From assembly GCA_013289765.1 (NCBI GenBank), contig JABCZI010000002.1, positions 186,001 through 250,000 of the forward strand: a DNA stretch of 64,000 nt. Reading direction: 5' to 3'. The translations under genes were made by a program, and so were the position numbers. Under the pieces are notes generated by a model that was given only the letters and a program-made list of their open reading frames with translations, was not told the origin of the DNA and did not search any database. Positions 1 through 10,230 of the stretch are shown one piece after another; the stretch's first letter is position 1; each line of letters starts with the position of its first letter. Source of the DNA: Acidobacteriota bacterium. GTDB taxonomy: Bacteria; Acidobacteriota; Terriglobia; Terriglobales; Acidobacteriaceae.

Positions 1-168
1 AAAACTTCCTTTGCCGCCCTCAGCCGCGGTGTATGCGGAGTACGCGGCAAGACTCTCATCCTCAATCTGCCTGGCAGTCCCAGCGGCGCCGTGGAATCTT
101 TGCAAGCCGTTGCAGACCTGCTCCCTCACGCGTTGAATTTGCTGGAAGGAAAGACAGAACATCCCTAA
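1..168 (+). CDS. Molybdopterin adenylyltransferase/MoaB-MogA family protein, C-terminal part
   Basis: The window opens inside a reading frame that runs from base 1 to a TAA at 166-168, about 55 residues. It carries SRGVCGVRGKTLILNLPGSP followed by SGAVESLQAVADLLPHAL, which matches the C-terminal end of the MogA/MoaB molybdenum-cofactor family, where the LNLPGSP segment belongs to the molybdopterin-binding fold. The family adenylylates molybdopterin before metal insertion in the cytoplasm. The N-terminal part lies outside the window, so MogA and MoaB cannot be told apart and integrity cannot be judged. No terminator hairpin is visible downstream. Confidence 0.8.
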   Translation, partial: KTSFAALSRGVCGVRGKTLILNLPGSPSGAVESLQAVADLLPHALNLLEGKTEHP

Positions 169-365
169 CCGCAAAACCGTTACCGCGCAAAACACCGCAA
201 AACGTTGATACCCTGGATTCGACCTTCATAACGCCTGGAAACCAAGGCTAAATCAGCGCAACTCCCGTTACGTCGATCATCTTCCACCCCCGTTGCGTCA
301 ATTCTTCAGTCCGCGTATTAACTATAGTTTATCCCGTAGTGTATGCTTAAGCTAACCCGGACCTG

Positions 366-1739
366 ATGAAGTTCACCGCCACCCAAACCGAAGCCGAAGC
401 CGAAGTCGTAATCACCCACGAAGACGTCGACCGCGCTCATGACCGTGTCCGCGTCTCCGACGCCCGCGCCCGGCGCGGCTTCTCCTCCAAAGCCCGCCTC
501 CTTTGGCTGCTCGCGGGCCCCGGCGTGCTGGTGATGCTCGGTGAGAACGACGGCCCCAGCATGCTCGCCTACGCCGCCACCGGCGCCAGGTTCGGCATCG
601 GATTCTTCCTTCCGTTCGTCGTCCTCACCTTCTGCATGGCAATCGTCGTTCAGGAGATGACTGTCCGCCTCGGCGCAGCCACCCATCGCGGCCACGCCGA
701 ACTCATCTTCGAGCGTTTCGGCCCCTTCTGGGGATGGTTCTCCATGATCGACCTCGGCATCGGCAACTTCCTCACCCTCATCACTGAATTCATTGCCATC
801 CGCGCCGGCCTTGGCTTCTTCGGTGTGCCCGCCTGGGCGGCTGTTCTCCTCGCATTTGTCGTCCTCTACGCCGCTCTCATGAGCCACCGCTACTGGACGT
901 GGGAGCGCATCACTCTCGCCGCCGCGATATTCAATTTGATTTTTATTCCTGTCGCGCTCCTGACCCATCCCCACTGGCACGCCGTCAGCCATGCGTTCGT
1001 AACCTGGCAACCGCTTCCCGGCTTCAACAAAGACACGCTTCTCATCGTCCTCGCCGACATCGGCGCCACCGTCACTCCCTGGATGCTTTTTTTCCAACAA
1101 AGCGCCACCGTCGACAAAGGCATGACCACCAAAGACATCCGCTTCGGCCGCATCGATACTGTGCTCGGCGCCGCACTCGCCTCGGCCGCCGCCATCGCAA
1201 CCATCCTCGCTACCGCCCCGCTCTTCGCTCATCAGATGACCGCCGACAATTTCCAGGCCGCCGAATTCGCCCAGGCGCTCCAACCCATCATCGGACGCTT
1301 CGGCGCGTCCCTCTTCGCCCTCGGCATGGTCGAGGCCGGCATCGTCGCCGCCATCACCATCTCAGCCTCTTCCGCCTACGCCTTTGGCGAAGTCGCCCAC
1401 AAGCCCCACAGCTTGAATCTCCCCATGGGAGAAGGAAAATCGTTCTATGCGGTCCTCACTTTGTGCGCCGCCGCCGCAGCCGCTATCGTTCTCATCCCAG
1501 GTCTTCCGCTCGTCTACGTTGTCTTGATCGTGAATGTTGTCGCAGTTCTGGCAATGCCTCCCGCGTTAGTCTTTCTCTACATGCTGGTCAACGACAAAGA
1601 AATCATGGGCGATCTCGTCAGTCCGCCGTGGGCGAATGTGCTCTCCGGCGCAGTCGTATTTGTGTTAACCGCTGCCGGCATCCTCTTCGGCATCAGCATC
1701 ATCGCTCCCAACATCTTCGCCGCTTTAGGAGGAAAGTAA
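366..1739 (+). CDS. Nramp-family (natural resistance-associated macrophage protein-like) metal transporter, atypical metal site
   Basis: A 457-residue polytopic membrane protein with about 11 predicted membrane segments after a roughly 45-residue charged N-terminus. The Nramp fold is suggested by the LAGPGVLVMLGENDGPS segment in the first helix (residues 49-65) and by the ATVTPWMLFFQQSATVDKG segment (about residues 234-252) in the place of helix 6. Canonical Nramp proteins have DPGN and MPH in these helices and move Mn2+ or Fe2+ with protons. Here the equivalents read NDGP and TPW, so substrate choice may differ. The ATG at 366 is used; no strong Shine-Dalgarno sequence precedes it. Upstream (169-365) there is no gene. 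It appears to be a single-gene unit followed by repeats. Confidence 0.8.
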   Translation: MKFTATQTEAEAEVVITHEDVDRAHDRVRVSDARARRGFSSKARLLWLLAGPGVLVMLGENDGPSMLAYAATGARFGIGFFLPFVVLTFCMAIVVQEMTVRLGAATHRGHAELIFERFGPFWGWFSMIDLGIGNFLTLITEFIAIRAGLGFFGVPAWAAVLLAFVVLYAALMSHRYWTWERITLAAAIFNLIFIPVALLTHPHWHAVSHAFVTWQPLPGFNKDTLLIVLADIGATVTPWMLFFQQSATVDKGMTTKDIRFGRIDTVLGAALASAAAIATILATAPLFAHQMTADNFQAAEFAQALQPIIGRFGASLFALGMVEAGIVAAITISASSAYAFGEVAHKPHSLNLPMGEGKSFYAVLTLCAAAAAAIVLIPGLPLVYVVLIVNVVAVLAMPPALVFLYMLVNDKEIMGDLVSPPWANVLSGAVVFVLTAAGILFGISIIAPNIFAALGGK

Positions 1740-1821
1740 AGATGGATCGTAACCTGCGTAGATATCCCTGTGGCGACAGCTGCAGATATCCGTGTGGGCA
1801 CAGCAGTGAAGATCAATGTGG

Positions 1822-1859
1822 GGACAGCCGCCCTCGGCTGTCCAGTCGAGCGAAGCTCG
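1822..1859. repeat. REP-like palindromes, family D
   Basis: Bases 1822-1843 form a stem of GGACAGCCG and CGGCTGTCC around a CCCT loop. This is followed at 1845-1859 by a second small palindrome, GTCGAGCGAAGCTCG. The same pair of motifs, in inverted order, occurs at 17947-17986, and a degenerate copy lies at 2141-2200. The upstream part (1760-1815) has loosely repeated GATATCC and GTGGGCACAGC words. Confidence 0.75.
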
Positions 1860-1907
1860 TCATTTCTTACTCATCTACAAATTTCGATTCTTGCGAAGCC
1901 TTAACTC

Positions 1908-2120
1908 ATGACTAAAAAGCAGCCTGCCTCACCCCCTCTCTCCGACCAATCCTGGGTCCTCTCCACCCTCGAGCCCGACCAGCTCGTCAAAGCTAAAAAA
2001 CATCTCATTCCCCGCCGCCATTTCAAAACCCCAGAACTCCTGATCCTGTGGACCCTCCGCCTCTACCTGATATTCATGATGGCAGTCGTCGCCTATCAGG
2101 TCTGGCTCGCCGCCCGCTGA
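1908..2120 (+). CDS. Small single-pass membrane protein, unknown function
   Basis: A 70-residue protein starting with a lysine-bearing soluble part and ending in one hydrophobic helix (about residues 46-67, LILWTLRLYLIFMMAVVAYQ) flanked by basic residues, so probably a C-terminally anchored inner-membrane protein. It contains PRRHFKTPELLILW just before the helix. No functional family is recognised. It lies between two copies of the family D palindrome, downstream of the Nramp-like gene and upstream of the kinase. C-rich codon use agrees with the neighbouring plus-strand genes, which supports it as coding. Confidence 0.6.
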   Translation: MTKKQPASPPLSDQSWVLSTLEPDQLVKAKKHLIPRRHFKTPELLILWTLRLYLIFMMAVVAYQVWLAAR

Positions 2121-2140
2121 TCCAGCAAAGCCCCTGTGGA

Positions 2141-2200
2141 GGCAGCCCCCCAAGCCTGCCCTGAGCGGAGTCGAAGGGGCTGTCCATCGAGCGAAGCTCG
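2141..2200. repeat. REP-like palindrome, family D (degenerate)
   Basis: The outer arms GGCAGCCCC (2141-2149) and GGGGCTGTCC (2176-2185) can pair. They enclose CCTGCCCTGAGCGGAGTCGA and are followed by ATCGAGCGAAGCTCGA. The words are shared with the copies at 1822 and 17947. Confidence 0.6.
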
Positions 2201-2226
2201 AAAGATTCGTCACGGTCTACTCTTCG

Positions 2227-2255
2227 TTGACTTGCCCCCGCCCCCGCCCTAAGAT
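2227..2255 (+). promoter_or_regulatory. Predicted sigma70-type promoter of the kinase gene
   Basis: TTGACT (2227-2232) and TAAGAT (2250-2255) are separated by 17 bases, placing a start site near 2262, about 25 bases before the ATG at 2287. Sequence prediction only. Confidence 0.5.
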
Positions 2256-2286
2256 GTGCATTTCACTCCCCAGGTCGTGGTAAACC

Positions 2287-5001
2287 ATGCCCGATTCTTT
2301 TTCACTCGTCGGACAGACCTTCTCTCACTATCGCGTGACCGAGATGCTCGGCGGCGGCGGCATGGGCATCGTCTACAAAGCGCAAGACACGCGCCTTGAT
2401 CGCTTCGTCGCTCTGAAATTTCTCCCTGACTCCCTCGCCAAAGATTCCCAATCCCTCAGCCGCTTTCGCCGCGAAGCCAAAGCCGCTTCCGCCCTCAATC
2501 ATCCCAACATCTGCACCATCCACGATATCGGCGAAGAAAAAGGCCAGGCCTTCATCGCCATGGAATGTCTGGAAGGCCAAACCCTCAAGTATCTGATCGC
2601 CGGCCGTCCCCTCGAGCTCGACCGCCTTCTCGACCTCGCCATCGAAATCTCTGACGCCCTCGACGCCGCTCACGCCGAAGGCATCGTTCACCGCGACATC
2701 AAGCCCGCCAATATCTTCGTCACCAAACGCGGCCACGCCAAAATCCTCGACTTCGGCCTCGCCAAAGTCACCCACCCACGTCCTGAAGCCGAGCCCTCCG
2801 CCACTCTCGGCGTCGATTCCGAACATCTCACCAGCCCCGGCTCCGCTCTCGGAACCATGGTCTACATGTCTCCCGAACAAGTGCGCGGCAAGGAACTCGA
2901 CGCCCGTTCTGACCTCTTCTCATTCGGCGCCGTCCTCTACGAAATGGCTACGGGATCCCTCCCCTTCCGCGGCGAGACTTCCGGAGTCATCTTCGACGCC
3001 ATCCTCAACCGCGCACCTCTTCCACCCGCGCGCCTGCAACCCGAAGTTCCACTCGAACTCGAACGCATCATCGGCAAAGCCCTCGAAAAAGATCGCGACC
3101 TCCGCTACCAGAACGCCGCCGAACTCCGCGCCGATCTCAAACGACTCCGGCGCGACACCGGCTCCGGCCGCATCTCGGCTTCAGAAACTCCTGCATCTGC
3201 CCTGCATTCCGGGTCTTTCGCTGCGCCACCCGCTTCCTCAGTTCCAGCAACTCCTTCGTCCGGAAGTCATCCCTCCAGCAGTTCAACCATCGCTGCAGCC
3301 GCTTCCCGCAACAAAGGCAAAGCCCTCTCCATCGGACTCTTGCTCGTAGTCCTCGTTCTCGCCGCCGCTTACGGCGCTTACCATCTACTGAATCGCGGAT
3401 CTCCCGAAGGCCCCGCAAAAATCGCGAAGATCAGCCAGTGGAACAAGTCCATGGACTATCCCGCCCTCTCACCGGACGGCCGCACCATCGCCTTCACTTC
3501 TCCCGTCGAAGGCTACGATCAAATATTCGTTATGCTCTCTTCCGGCGGTGATCCTCTTCAGCTTACCCATGACGAAGGCAATAAAACCGTCGTGAATTTT
3601 TCCTCCGACGGCAATGAAATCTACTTTCGCCCAACTCTGGGTGACTTCGAAATCTGGTCCCTTCCCACCTTGGGCGGCACGCCCAAACGTCTCGCCGCCG
3701 GTAGAGACGTCATTCCCTCCACCGATGGCCTGTCCTTATTTCTTTTGAAGGCGGATCGGCGCATCGTTAGTATTCCGAAGTCTGGCTCGGGCGAAGAATC
3801 TCTCTATACGTTGCCCGAAACTAGCGCTCTGTATCGCATCGATCTGAAGAGCTACCCGGATGGAAAAAGTCTGCTGATAACTTCCAGCAGTGCTAATAAA
3901 ACATCCTTTCAGCGCCTGGATCTCTCCACTCGCCAGCTCAACAATTTAGCCGAACTACCGGACACCTCTGCATTAACCTCCTGGGCTACTCCCGGAAAGA
4001 GCCTCTACCTGAGCCGCAGGGTCAACGGCATCACTAACCTCTGGGAGTTTTCTCTCGACGATCACTCCCTCAAGCAAATCAGCTTTGGCCCCGGTCCTGA
4101 CAAAATTCCCATGTCCGATCCCAACGGAAAGGGTCTTTACTTCGTCAACGGCAGGAGCGCCGGAACACTCACTCTCTACCGTGTCGCCTCAAAACAGTTC
4201 TCGGACATCGTCACCGAAGATGCGACTCAGCCGGTTCTTTCCACGGACGGTCGCCTCCTTGCTTACCTTACTGAACCGGAGCGGGGCAGAAGCGAGCTCT
4301 GGGTTTCGGAGATCACGGGGAACAACCGTCTAAAACTGGCGTCGGGCTCACGTCTGGAGACCTTGGGATGGTCCAACGACGCCACCAAATTTCTCTTTGG
4401 CGATGAGTCCGGGTCGGAGCAAGAACTGTTTGTCGTTAACGTCGACGGCACCCATCTTCACAAATTGCACTGGCCCGGCAATGTCGTCGGCTTCGGAATC
4501 TGGGAACCCGGAGATCAATCCATCATTCTCAGCGGCCTCGACAAAAACGGCCGCGACTCACTGAATTGGAAAATTTCTCTGAACGACTCGTCAGTCATCC
4601 CATTGTTCGACCACTGCGGCGAGGCCGTTGATTCCTCTCCCGACCACAAATTCATTATCGGTACCATCCTCTGGGATGAAAATCCCGGCCTCTATCAATA
4701 TTCCATTGCCGACAAAAAATGCACAATTCTTAAGTCGGGCATTACCACATACCTCGCTATGTATTCTAACGATGGTAAGTCCTTCCTCTATTCCCTCGCC
4801 TCTCACGGTCAAACCATTATCTTCCGTCAGCCCTGGCGCAACGGTGTTCCAATCGGCTCCCCCGTCCTCGCCCTAAAACTCCCCTTCGCCCTGCGCGAAG
4901 ATTACAACGGCAACGCCTTCGTCGTCTCCCGCGATCTCTCCTCCGTCGTCTTTGCCCGCCCCGCGGCCCACGACGACCTCTACCTCCTCTCCCCAAAATA
5001 A
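2287..5001 (+). CDS. Serine/threonine protein kinase with C-terminal WD40/TolB-like beta-propeller
   Basis: A 904-residue, probably membrane-spanning Hanks-type kinase. The kinase domain (about residues 15-285) shows the glycine loop [10 protein letters not shown], the ATP lysine in VALK (Lys44), the catalytic loop HRDIKPAN (Asp137) and DFG (155-157), followed by a YMSPEQVRG activation-segment motif. A Ser/Pro-rich linker leads to one transmembrane helix (about 345-368). The C-terminal 530 residues carry repeated PD40-type blades ([30 protein letters not shown]) and would be periplasmic, presumably as a ligand-sensing propeller. This kinase-plus-propeller layout is common in Acidobacteria. 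The substrate is unknown. A predicted promoter directly precedes it, and it seems to be transcribed alone. Confidence 0.93.
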   Translation: MPDSFSLVGQTFSHYRVTEMLGGGGMGIVYKAQDTRLDRFVALKFLPDSLAKDSQSLSRFRREAKAASALNHPNICTIHDIGEEKGQAFIAMECLEGQTLKYLIAGRPLELDRLLDLAIEISDALDAAHAEGIVHRDIKPANIFVTKRGHAKILDFGLAKVTHPRPEAEPSATLGVDSEHLTSPGSALGTMVYMSPEQVRGKELDARSDLFSFGAVLYEMATGSLPFRGETSGVIFDAILNRAPLPPARLQPEVPLELERIIGKALEKDRDLRYQNAAELRADLKRLRRDTGSGRISASETPASALHSGSFAAPPASSVPATPSSGSHPSSSSTIAAAASRNKGKALSIGLLLVVLVLAAAYGAYHLLNRGSPEGPAKIAKISQWNKSMDYPALSPDGRTIAFTSPVEGYDQIFVMLSSGGDPLQLTHDEGNKTVVNFSSDGNEIYFRPTLGDFEIWSLPTLGGTPKRLAAGRDVIPSTDGLSLFLLKADRRIVSIPKSGSGEESLYTLPETSALYRIDLKSYPDGKSLLITSSSANKTSFQRLDLSTRQLNNLAELPDTSALTSWATPGKSLYLSRRVNGITNLWEFSLDDHSLKQISFGPGPDKIPMSDPNGKGLYFVNGRSAGTLTLYRVASKQFSDIVTEDATQPVLSTDGRLLAYLTEPERGRSELWVSEITGNNRLKLASGSRLETLGWSNDATKFLFGDESGSEQELFVVNVDGTHLHKLHWPGNVVGFGIWEPGDQSIILSGLDKNGRDSLNWKISLNDSSVIPLFDHCGEAVDSSPDHKFIIGTILWDENPGLYQYSIADKKCTILKSGITTYLAMYSNDGKSFLYSLASHGQTIIFRQPWRNGVPIGSPVLALKLPFALREDYNGNAFVVSRDLSSVVFARPAAHDDLYLLSPK

Positions 5002-5199
5002 TTGATCGAGAATTCTCCCTGCGTCTCCTGTGTTAAAGATTTTTAATTTAACGGACACGACTTCTCGACTCCTCCTCTACGCATTCCCTTCCAGAACGAC
5101 TAAACTAATGAGTTCCGATATCTCGCCCGATCCCACCGTGCATACGGAGTAAAACTCCGAATGCCGGACGCCTCGCGGCGCACCATCAGGAAGGCCATC

Positions 5200-8001
5200 A
5201 TGTCCCTAAATACTTTCAACTCCCGCTCCCCACTCAAAGTCGGCAACAACGAATACGAAATCTACCGCCTCGACGCCCTCGACCAGCAAGGCATCTCGAC
5301 CAAACATCTTCCCTACTCGCTGCGCATCCTTCTCGAAAATCTCCTGCGCACCGAAGATGGACGGAACGTAAAAAAAGAAGACATCCGGTCCATGGCTGCC
5401 TGGAATAGGCATTCCAAGCCCGACAAAGAAATCGCCTTCACTCCCAGCCGCGTCCTCCTCCAGGATTTCACCGGCGTCCCCTGCGTCGTCGATCTCGCCG
5501 CCATGCGGGACGCCATGAAAGAACTCGGCGGCGATCCCGCCATGATCAATCCTCTGCAGCCCGTCGAATTAGTAATCGATCACTCCGTGCAAGTCGACGA
5601 GTTCGGAACCGCCGGCGCCTTCGACATGAACGCCCTCCTCGAATTCCAGCGCAACAAAGAGCGCTATTCTTTCCTCCGCTGGGGCCAAACCGGATTCCGC
5701 AACCTCGCCATCGTCCCCCCCGACACCGGCATCGTCCATCAAGTCAATCTCGAATACCTGGCACGCGTAGTCTTCGTTCAAAGCGCAGACGGAAAAAGCA
5801 CCGCCTACCCCGACACCCTAGTCGGCACCGACTCTCACACAACGATGATCAACGGGCTTGGGGTGCTGGGATGGGGTGTGGGTGGGATTGAAGCTGAAGC
5901 CGCGATGCTCGGGCAGCCTGTTTCTATGTTAATTCCGCTCGTCGTGGGCGTGAAACTTACGGGGCGGTTGCGCGAAGGAGCGACTGCTACGGATCTTGTT
6001 TTGACGATTACCGAGATGTTGCGCAAGCATGGCGTCGTCGGAAAATTTGTGGAGTACTTCGGCCCCGGCTTGCAGGATCTTCCTCTCGCCGATCGCGCCA
6101 CGATCGCCAATATGTCCCCCGAGTATGGCGCTACTTGTGGAATTTTCCCGGTCGACAAGGAGAGCTTGAAGTATTTGAAACTTACCGGACGCAGCGCGGA
6201 ACAAATCGCTCTGGTCGAAGCCTACTGCCGCGAGCAGGGACTTTTCCACGACGAGAAAACTCCCGAAGCGGAATATTCCGAACTGCTCTCGCTTGATCTC
6301 GCAGCCGTTGAGCCCAGTCTCGCCGGACCGAAGCGCCCGCAAGATCGCGTGACACTTTCGCAGGCGGGCGAGTCATTCAACAAAGCTTTGCCGTCGCTCA
6401 TCAAGCCCAAAGCTGCGGCAGCGAAAACCACCAACGACTCAACAGTCAACAACTCCGCGCGCTGGGAACAGGAAGGCGGCAGTCCCGCCGCAATCGGAGT
6501 CGAAGACCCAAACATCCACGAACACGTTTCCAAGAGCGTGAAGGATTCGCTCAAACACGGCAGCGTAGTCATTGCCGCCATCACCTCCTGCACCAACACT
6601 TCGAATCCATCGGTGATGATTGGCGCTGGATTGGTCGCCAAAAAAGCAGTCGAAAAAGGATTGACTGTTCCAGCCTGGGTCAAGACTTCGCTCGCTCCCG
6701 GATCGAAAGTCGTGCGCGACTATCTCGAGAACGCGGGTCTGACGCCCTATCTCGAGAAACTAAAATTCCACATCGTCGGCTACGGGTGCACCACCTGCAT
6801 CGGCAACTCCGGCCCGCTGCCCACCGAAGTCTCGGAAGCCATCGACGAAAAAGATCTGGTGGTCGCGAGCGTTCTCTCCGGCAATCGCAACTTCGAAGGC
6901 CGCATCAACTCCGAAGTTCGCGCCAACTATTTAATGTCGCCGCCGCTGGTCGTGGCCTTCGCACTCGCGGGACGCATCGACACCGACCTCCGCAAGGACT
7001 CCATCGGCAAAGGCCGGGACGGCAATCCCGTCTACCTCGCCGACATCTGGCCGACCCAGCGCGAAGTCGAAGAAGCCGTTGAACATTCCGTGACCGCGGA
7101 AATGTTTTCCAAGAGCTACGCCGAAGTTTTCGAGGGAGACGAGCGCTGGCGCGGCCTCTCTATTCCCAAAGGCCAGACCTACGCCTGGGAAAAAGATTCC
7201 ACCTACATCCGCCGCGCTCCTTATTTCGATGACATGGAGATCAACCCGTCGCCGGTTGAAGACATCAAAGGGGCGCGGGTGCTCGCCGTGCTCGGCGACA
7301 GCGTCACCACCGATCACATCTCTCCCGCCGGCTCCATCAAGAAAGACGGCTCCGCCGGAAAATACCTGCAAGAGCACGGCGTCAAGCCTGCCGACTTCAA
7401 TTCCTACGGCTCGCGCCGCGGCAATCACGAAGTCATGGTCCGTGGCACCTTTGCCAATGTCCGCCTGCGCAACAAACTGGTCAGCGTCGAAGGCGGCTTT
7501 ACCCGCCACCTCCCCACTAATCAGGAAATGTCGATCTTCGACGCGTCCCAGAAATACATCGGGGAAGGCACGCCGCTGATTATTCTTGCGGGAAAAGAAT
7601 ATGGATCGGGATCTTCCCGCGATTGGGCGGCAAAAGGTCCGCGCCTGCTCGGAGTCGACGCCGTCATCGCCGAAAGCTACGAACGCATTCATCGCTCGAA
7701 TTTGGTTGGGATGGGGATTCTGCCGCTGCAGTTTCTCGCGGGCGAGAATGCGGAATCGCTCAAGCTGACGGGCGAAGAAGTGTTTGAGATCGCCGGCATT
7801 CGCGAAGTAGTCGAACATTTCGCCGCCGGACGCGAAATCAAAGTCCGCGCTAAAGGTAAAGGGAAGGCCATCGAGTTCAGCGCGCTGGTGCGCATCGATA
7901 CGCCACAAGAAGCCCTCTACTACGCTAATGGCGGGATTCTGCAGTATGTGTTGAGGCAGTTGCTGGCGGGGAAACCGAGCGAGCAGACGGTGGGGGTGTA
8001 G
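5200..8001 (+). CDS. acnA: Aconitate hydratase A
   Basis: A 933-residue TCA-cycle enzyme that isomerises citrate to isocitrate through cis-aconitate using a [4Fe-4S] cluster. Cluster cysteines are visible in TSCTNTSNP (about residue 463) and [12 protein letters not shown] (about residues 529-540). The swivel domain motif [11 protein letters not shown] and the [13 protein letters not shown] segment are intact. The ATG at 5200 is preferred over an in-frame ATG at 5161 because AGGAAGG lies 6 bases upstream of it. A low-complexity linker (about residues 400-430, [14 protein letters not shown]) separates domains. The gene has patches of different third-base use (about 5845-6040 and after 7690), reported separately. 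The interval 5002-5199 holds no gene. Confidence 0.96.
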   Translation: MSLNTFNSRSPLKVGNNEYEIYRLDALDQQGISTKHLPYSLRILLENLLRTEDGRNVKKEDIRSMAAWNRHSKPDKEIAFTPSRVLLQDFTGVPCVVDLAAMRDAMKELGGDPAMINPLQPVELVIDHSVQVDEFGTAGAFDMNALLEFQRNKERYSFLRWGQTGFRNLAIVPPDTGIVHQVNLEYLARVVFVQSADGKSTAYPDTLVGTDSHTTMINGLGVLGWGVGGIEAEAAMLGQPVSMLIPLVVGVKLTGRLREGATATDLVLTITEMLRKHGVVGKFVEYFGPGLQDLPLADRATIANMSPEYGATCGIFPVDKESLKYLKLTGRSAEQIALVEAYCREQGLFHDEKTPEAEYSELLSLDLAAVEPSLAGPKRPQDRVTLSQAGESFNKALPSLIKPKAAAAKTTNDSTVNNSARWEQEGGSPAAIGVEDPNIHEHVSKSVKDSLKHGSVVIAAITSCTNTSNPSVMIGAGLVAKKAVEKGLTVPAWVKTSLAPGSKVVRDYLENAGLTPYLEKLKFHIVGYGCTTCIGNSGPLPTEVSEAIDEKDLVVASVLSGNRNFEGRINSEVRANYLMSPPLVVAFALAGRIDTDLRKDSIGKGRDGNPVYLADIWPTQREVEEAVEHSVTAEMFSKSYAEVFEGDERWRGLSIPKGQTYAWEKDSTYIRRAPYFDDMEINPSPVEDIKGARVLAVLGDSVTTDHISPAGSIKKDGSAGKYLQEHGVKPADFNSYGSRRGNHEVMVRGTFANVRLRNKLVSVEGGFTRHLPTNQEMSIFDASQKYIGEGTPLIILAGKEYGSGSSRDWAAKGPRLLGVDAVIAESYERIHRSNLVGMGILPLQFLAGENAESLKLTGEEVFEIAGIREVVEHFAAGREIKVRAKGKGKAIEFSALVRIDTPQEALYYANGGILQYVLRQLLAGKPSEQTVGV

Positions 8002-8063
8002 AACTAGCTGTTAATTTGGGGTAGGAGGTGCTTAGTTTCCCATTGTGGGAGTGCGATCCTTGC

Positions 8064-9263
8064 TCAGTAGATCGCAATTGCTCGTATGTCGATGTACCCG
8101 TCAGCGTCTAATGGACGTAGAACGTCGCCGAAGACTCGCAGCACACCTCTAGGCGGAATGTCGGCCTTGCCTGATTTCGGGATATGGACCCTAAAGTATA
8201 CTTTGCGGGGCGCAGTCGAGAACTTCTCTAGTAGGACGGGGTCGTCCGTCGTCGCAGATTTGCTGAAGATCCCGTCGAGGAAGACCAGACCCTGAAGATC
8301 GTGAAGTTCGCTCCCGAGTATCTCTTCTCTTTTCGCCCTACGCTCTGCCTCGGTTGGTTTCTTTGCAGACTCCGGAGCGGGCGCGAGGCCAAGACTTGCG
8401 CGGAATCTATTTAGGATCGCTGCGTTTTCCTTCTGTTGCATGTCTAGAACACCGTCCGCCGCCTCTCTGGTTCGAATCCAGCGTTCACGCGTGGCGTAGT
8501 ACCTCGCAGAGCCGTATGTGTCGGCTATGTACTTCATGACTTCAATGCATTCCCGCTCTTGGCTAAAATGTGTCCTGGCAAAAGATGACGTGGAGCTCGC
8601 GCCCTTGCCCTTGGTTACCTCCGCGCTGATTCCTCCTCCTGCCGCCCCCACCTTAGCTTGGTCGGTTGAGTTCTGCGCTACAGTCCGTTCCTTTTCCTGC
8701 AGCTCGGGCTCAAGCTGGTTATATAAGGCGTCAACGCGCTCCTTGTTGATGTAATCAAAGTCGATGGGAGGCCCGATTACAGGTGATGTATAAATGAGTC
8801 TGAGTTCATTCTGGACGCGCTCGCTCAGCTCGTTGATGTCACCGAGAGGATTCATCTGGTCAGAGTGGTACGTATGGTAGAGGAACAAGAACGCCAGGAG
8901 AACGGCTGCCGATGACCCTAGAACGATCATTCCCCCTGCAGCGTCAACAATCCGGAACAGGCGGTGTTTGAAAATTCTTCCGAGGACCGCGGCTGCCAGA
9001 ACCAAGAAAATAATGGTGAGCACCAGCCAGAAGTATTGATCCAGTAGGACATGCAGACCTTCCGCTGTGTACTCCGGGTCAGCGAATTGTCTTTGCCAGA
9101 GCCAACCGTACCACCAGTCTGGGAACATCCAGCAACCTACCAAAAGATAGACTGCCAGCACCACGCTCATCAGCGTAAAAACACGCTTTACGTTCGCTAT
9201 GGTTTTTTGCAAGCGCGTGGGAGGGTGTGGGGCTGCCGGCCCTATTAATGCGGTTTCCGTCAT
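8064..9263 (-). CDS. Membrane protein of unknown function with soluble C-terminal domain
   Basis: A 399-residue protein with three hydrophobic helices near the N-terminus (VFTLMSVVLAVYLLVGC, YFWLVLTIIFLVLAAAV and MIVLGSSAAVLLAFLFLY). A long, mostly polar and probably helical region rich in Glu/Arg follows, then a C-terminal domain ending GVLRVFGDVLRPLDADGYID. The frame stays open far upstream to 10055, but that extension overlaps the nuclease gene and repeat DNA. The start ATG at 9263 (MTETALIGP) is therefore chosen just before the first helix. No family is recognised. A glycine/serine-rich AAGGGISAEVTKGKGASSTS stretch sits mid-protein. It probably forms its own unit. Confidence 0.6.
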   Translation of the reverse strand: MTETALIGPAAPHPPTRLQKTIANVKRVFTLMSVVLAVYLLVGCWMFPDWWYGWLWQRQFADPEYTAEGLHVLLDQYFWLVLTIIFLVLAAAVLGRIFKHRLFRIVDAAGGMIVLGSSAAVLLAFLFLYHTYHSDQMNPLGDINELSERVQNELRLIYTSPVIGPPIDFDYINKERVDALYNQLEPELQEKERTVAQNSTDQAKVGAAGGGISAEVTKGKGASSTSSFARTHFSQERECIEVMKYIADTYGSARYYATRERWIRTREAADGVLDMQQKENAAILNRFRASLGLAPAPESAKKPTEAERRAKREEILGSELHDLQGLVFLDGIFSKSATTDDPVLLEKFSTAPRKVYFRVHIPKSGKADIPPRGVLRVFGDVLRPLDADGYIDIRAIAIY

Positions 9264-9628
9264 ATCCAACGCGGTATGTGTACCTGCAGGATTATAAACC
9301 CCGCGGGAACCCACCCTTGCAGAGAACGCAAAGGCGGCCAGCGCTGCGGTGGGTTGTGTTAGGCGCTGCGGGGTCAACGTCAAAGGCAACGGACAAGAGT
9401 GTCCGTTTCGCACAGCCCATCTCGCGGACCAGAACAACAGGTTCTTCCAATGCGCCGTCGCTGACGCTCCGGCTTCGGTCGGAATAACAAGTGGCGGGGC
9501 GATCTCGACCCTTGCAATCCCCACTTCTCGCAAAAAACGCGAGAAATGGGGCACCCTCAGTTGTACCGGTGCTGCTGATGCAAAATCAAAATCAAAGGCA
9601 GCGGACAGGAGTGTCCGCTCCACACGGG
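9264..9628. repeat. Gene-free interval with family C palindromes
   Basis: No convincing gene. Two copies of a short palindromic unit are present: GGACAAGAGTGTCC at 9391-9404 and GGACAGGAGTGTCC at 9603-9616. Each is preceded by TCAAAGGCA and followed by a CACACGG- or CACAG-type tail. Two further copies are at 16385-16435. The TCTCGCAAAAAACGCGAGA segment (9526-9544) is another hairpin. Confidence 0.6.
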
Positions 9629-10099
9629 CTATTTCTTGCGGCTGCGCGGATTTGGCTTTCTGCCTCTCGGGCGGAGTAGGGGCCAGGCTTCGCGGTAGGA
9701 TTCGTAAAGGTAGCGACCTCTTTTTTCGGGCTCCATGGGGAAAAGCATCAGGGCCTTCTTCGTGACTTCGCCTCTGAGGACGACCGGGGCCGGGATGAGG
9801 TACCAAGTGTTCTGCGTGATTACGTAGGCGGCGAAGAAGTCGAGTTGATCGAGCGTGTACGGATCGCTGAAATAATTGGGCTTGAACTGGCAGAGGTATC
9901 CGGTGCCGTAACGGTTGGATGTGGACTTCACCTGTACTCTTACGATGCGGCTGCCGAAGTGGAGGGCGATGTCGAAGGGCAAGGAGTCTCCCCATGGCTT
10001 GAGAACTTTGTAGCCGTGGCGCATGGCATCGGCCATGAAGCAGGCCTCGACCCACTCGCCGCGCTCCTTGAAGGTTTTGAAGAACTTGAATTCGTCCAT
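9629..10099 (-). CDS. PD-(D/E)XK nuclease-like protein (group I intron-associated endonuclease-like family)
   Basis: A 156-residue soluble basic protein. Its core FDIALHFGSRIVRVQVKST (about residues 43-61) has the aspartate, beta-strands and QxK(ST) end of a PD-(D/E)XK active site, with Gln in the second position. This pattern is seen in the PDDEXK_5 type family first described for group I intron-associated endonucleases. The C-terminus is Arg/Lys-rich (RGRKPNPRSRKK), suitable for nucleic acid binding. There is no intron or restriction partner nearby, so its role is open: repair, mobile-element relic or decoy are all possible. The ATG at 10099 follows a GGAGTGAGATGG context. Confidence 0.7.
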   Translation of the reverse strand: MDEFKFFKTFKERGEWVEACFMADAMRHGYKVLKPWGDSLPFDIALHFGSRIVRVQVKSTSNRYGTGYLCQFKPNYFSDPYTLDQLDFFAAYVITQNTWYLIPAPVVLRGEVTKKALMLFPMEPEKRGRYLYESYREAWPLLRPRGRKPNPRSRKK

Positions 10100-10196
10100 C
10101 TCACTCCTTATTCAAGCTGGAACTCTCCCAAGCAGACTTGTGCGTGGAATGTCTCGGGAAAACCGTCAGAAAAACAGTTTCCTGAAGGCCGGTCAC

Positions 10197-10230
10197 GCAA
10201 AAGAAAAGGCGCGGCCCATGGGCCGCGCCT
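10197..10230 (-). terminator. Rho-independent terminator of the ArsR/SRPBCC operon
   Basis: A perfect 24-bp palindrome at 10207-10230 (AGGCGCGGCCCA and its complement) is followed on the minus strand by TTTTCTTTTGC. It lies downstream of the ArsR gene stop at 10432. The 200 bases between are AT-rich and hold no gene. Confidence 0.65.

Noticed and set aside
318-1283. 321-codon minus-strand frame opposite the Nramp-like gene
   Set aside because: Glu/Gly-rich shadow caused by codon bias; the plus strand encodes a clear membrane protein.
6931-7908. 325-codon minus-strand frame opposite acnA
   Set aside because: Shadow of a well-conserved aconitase; no domain or ribosome site of its own.
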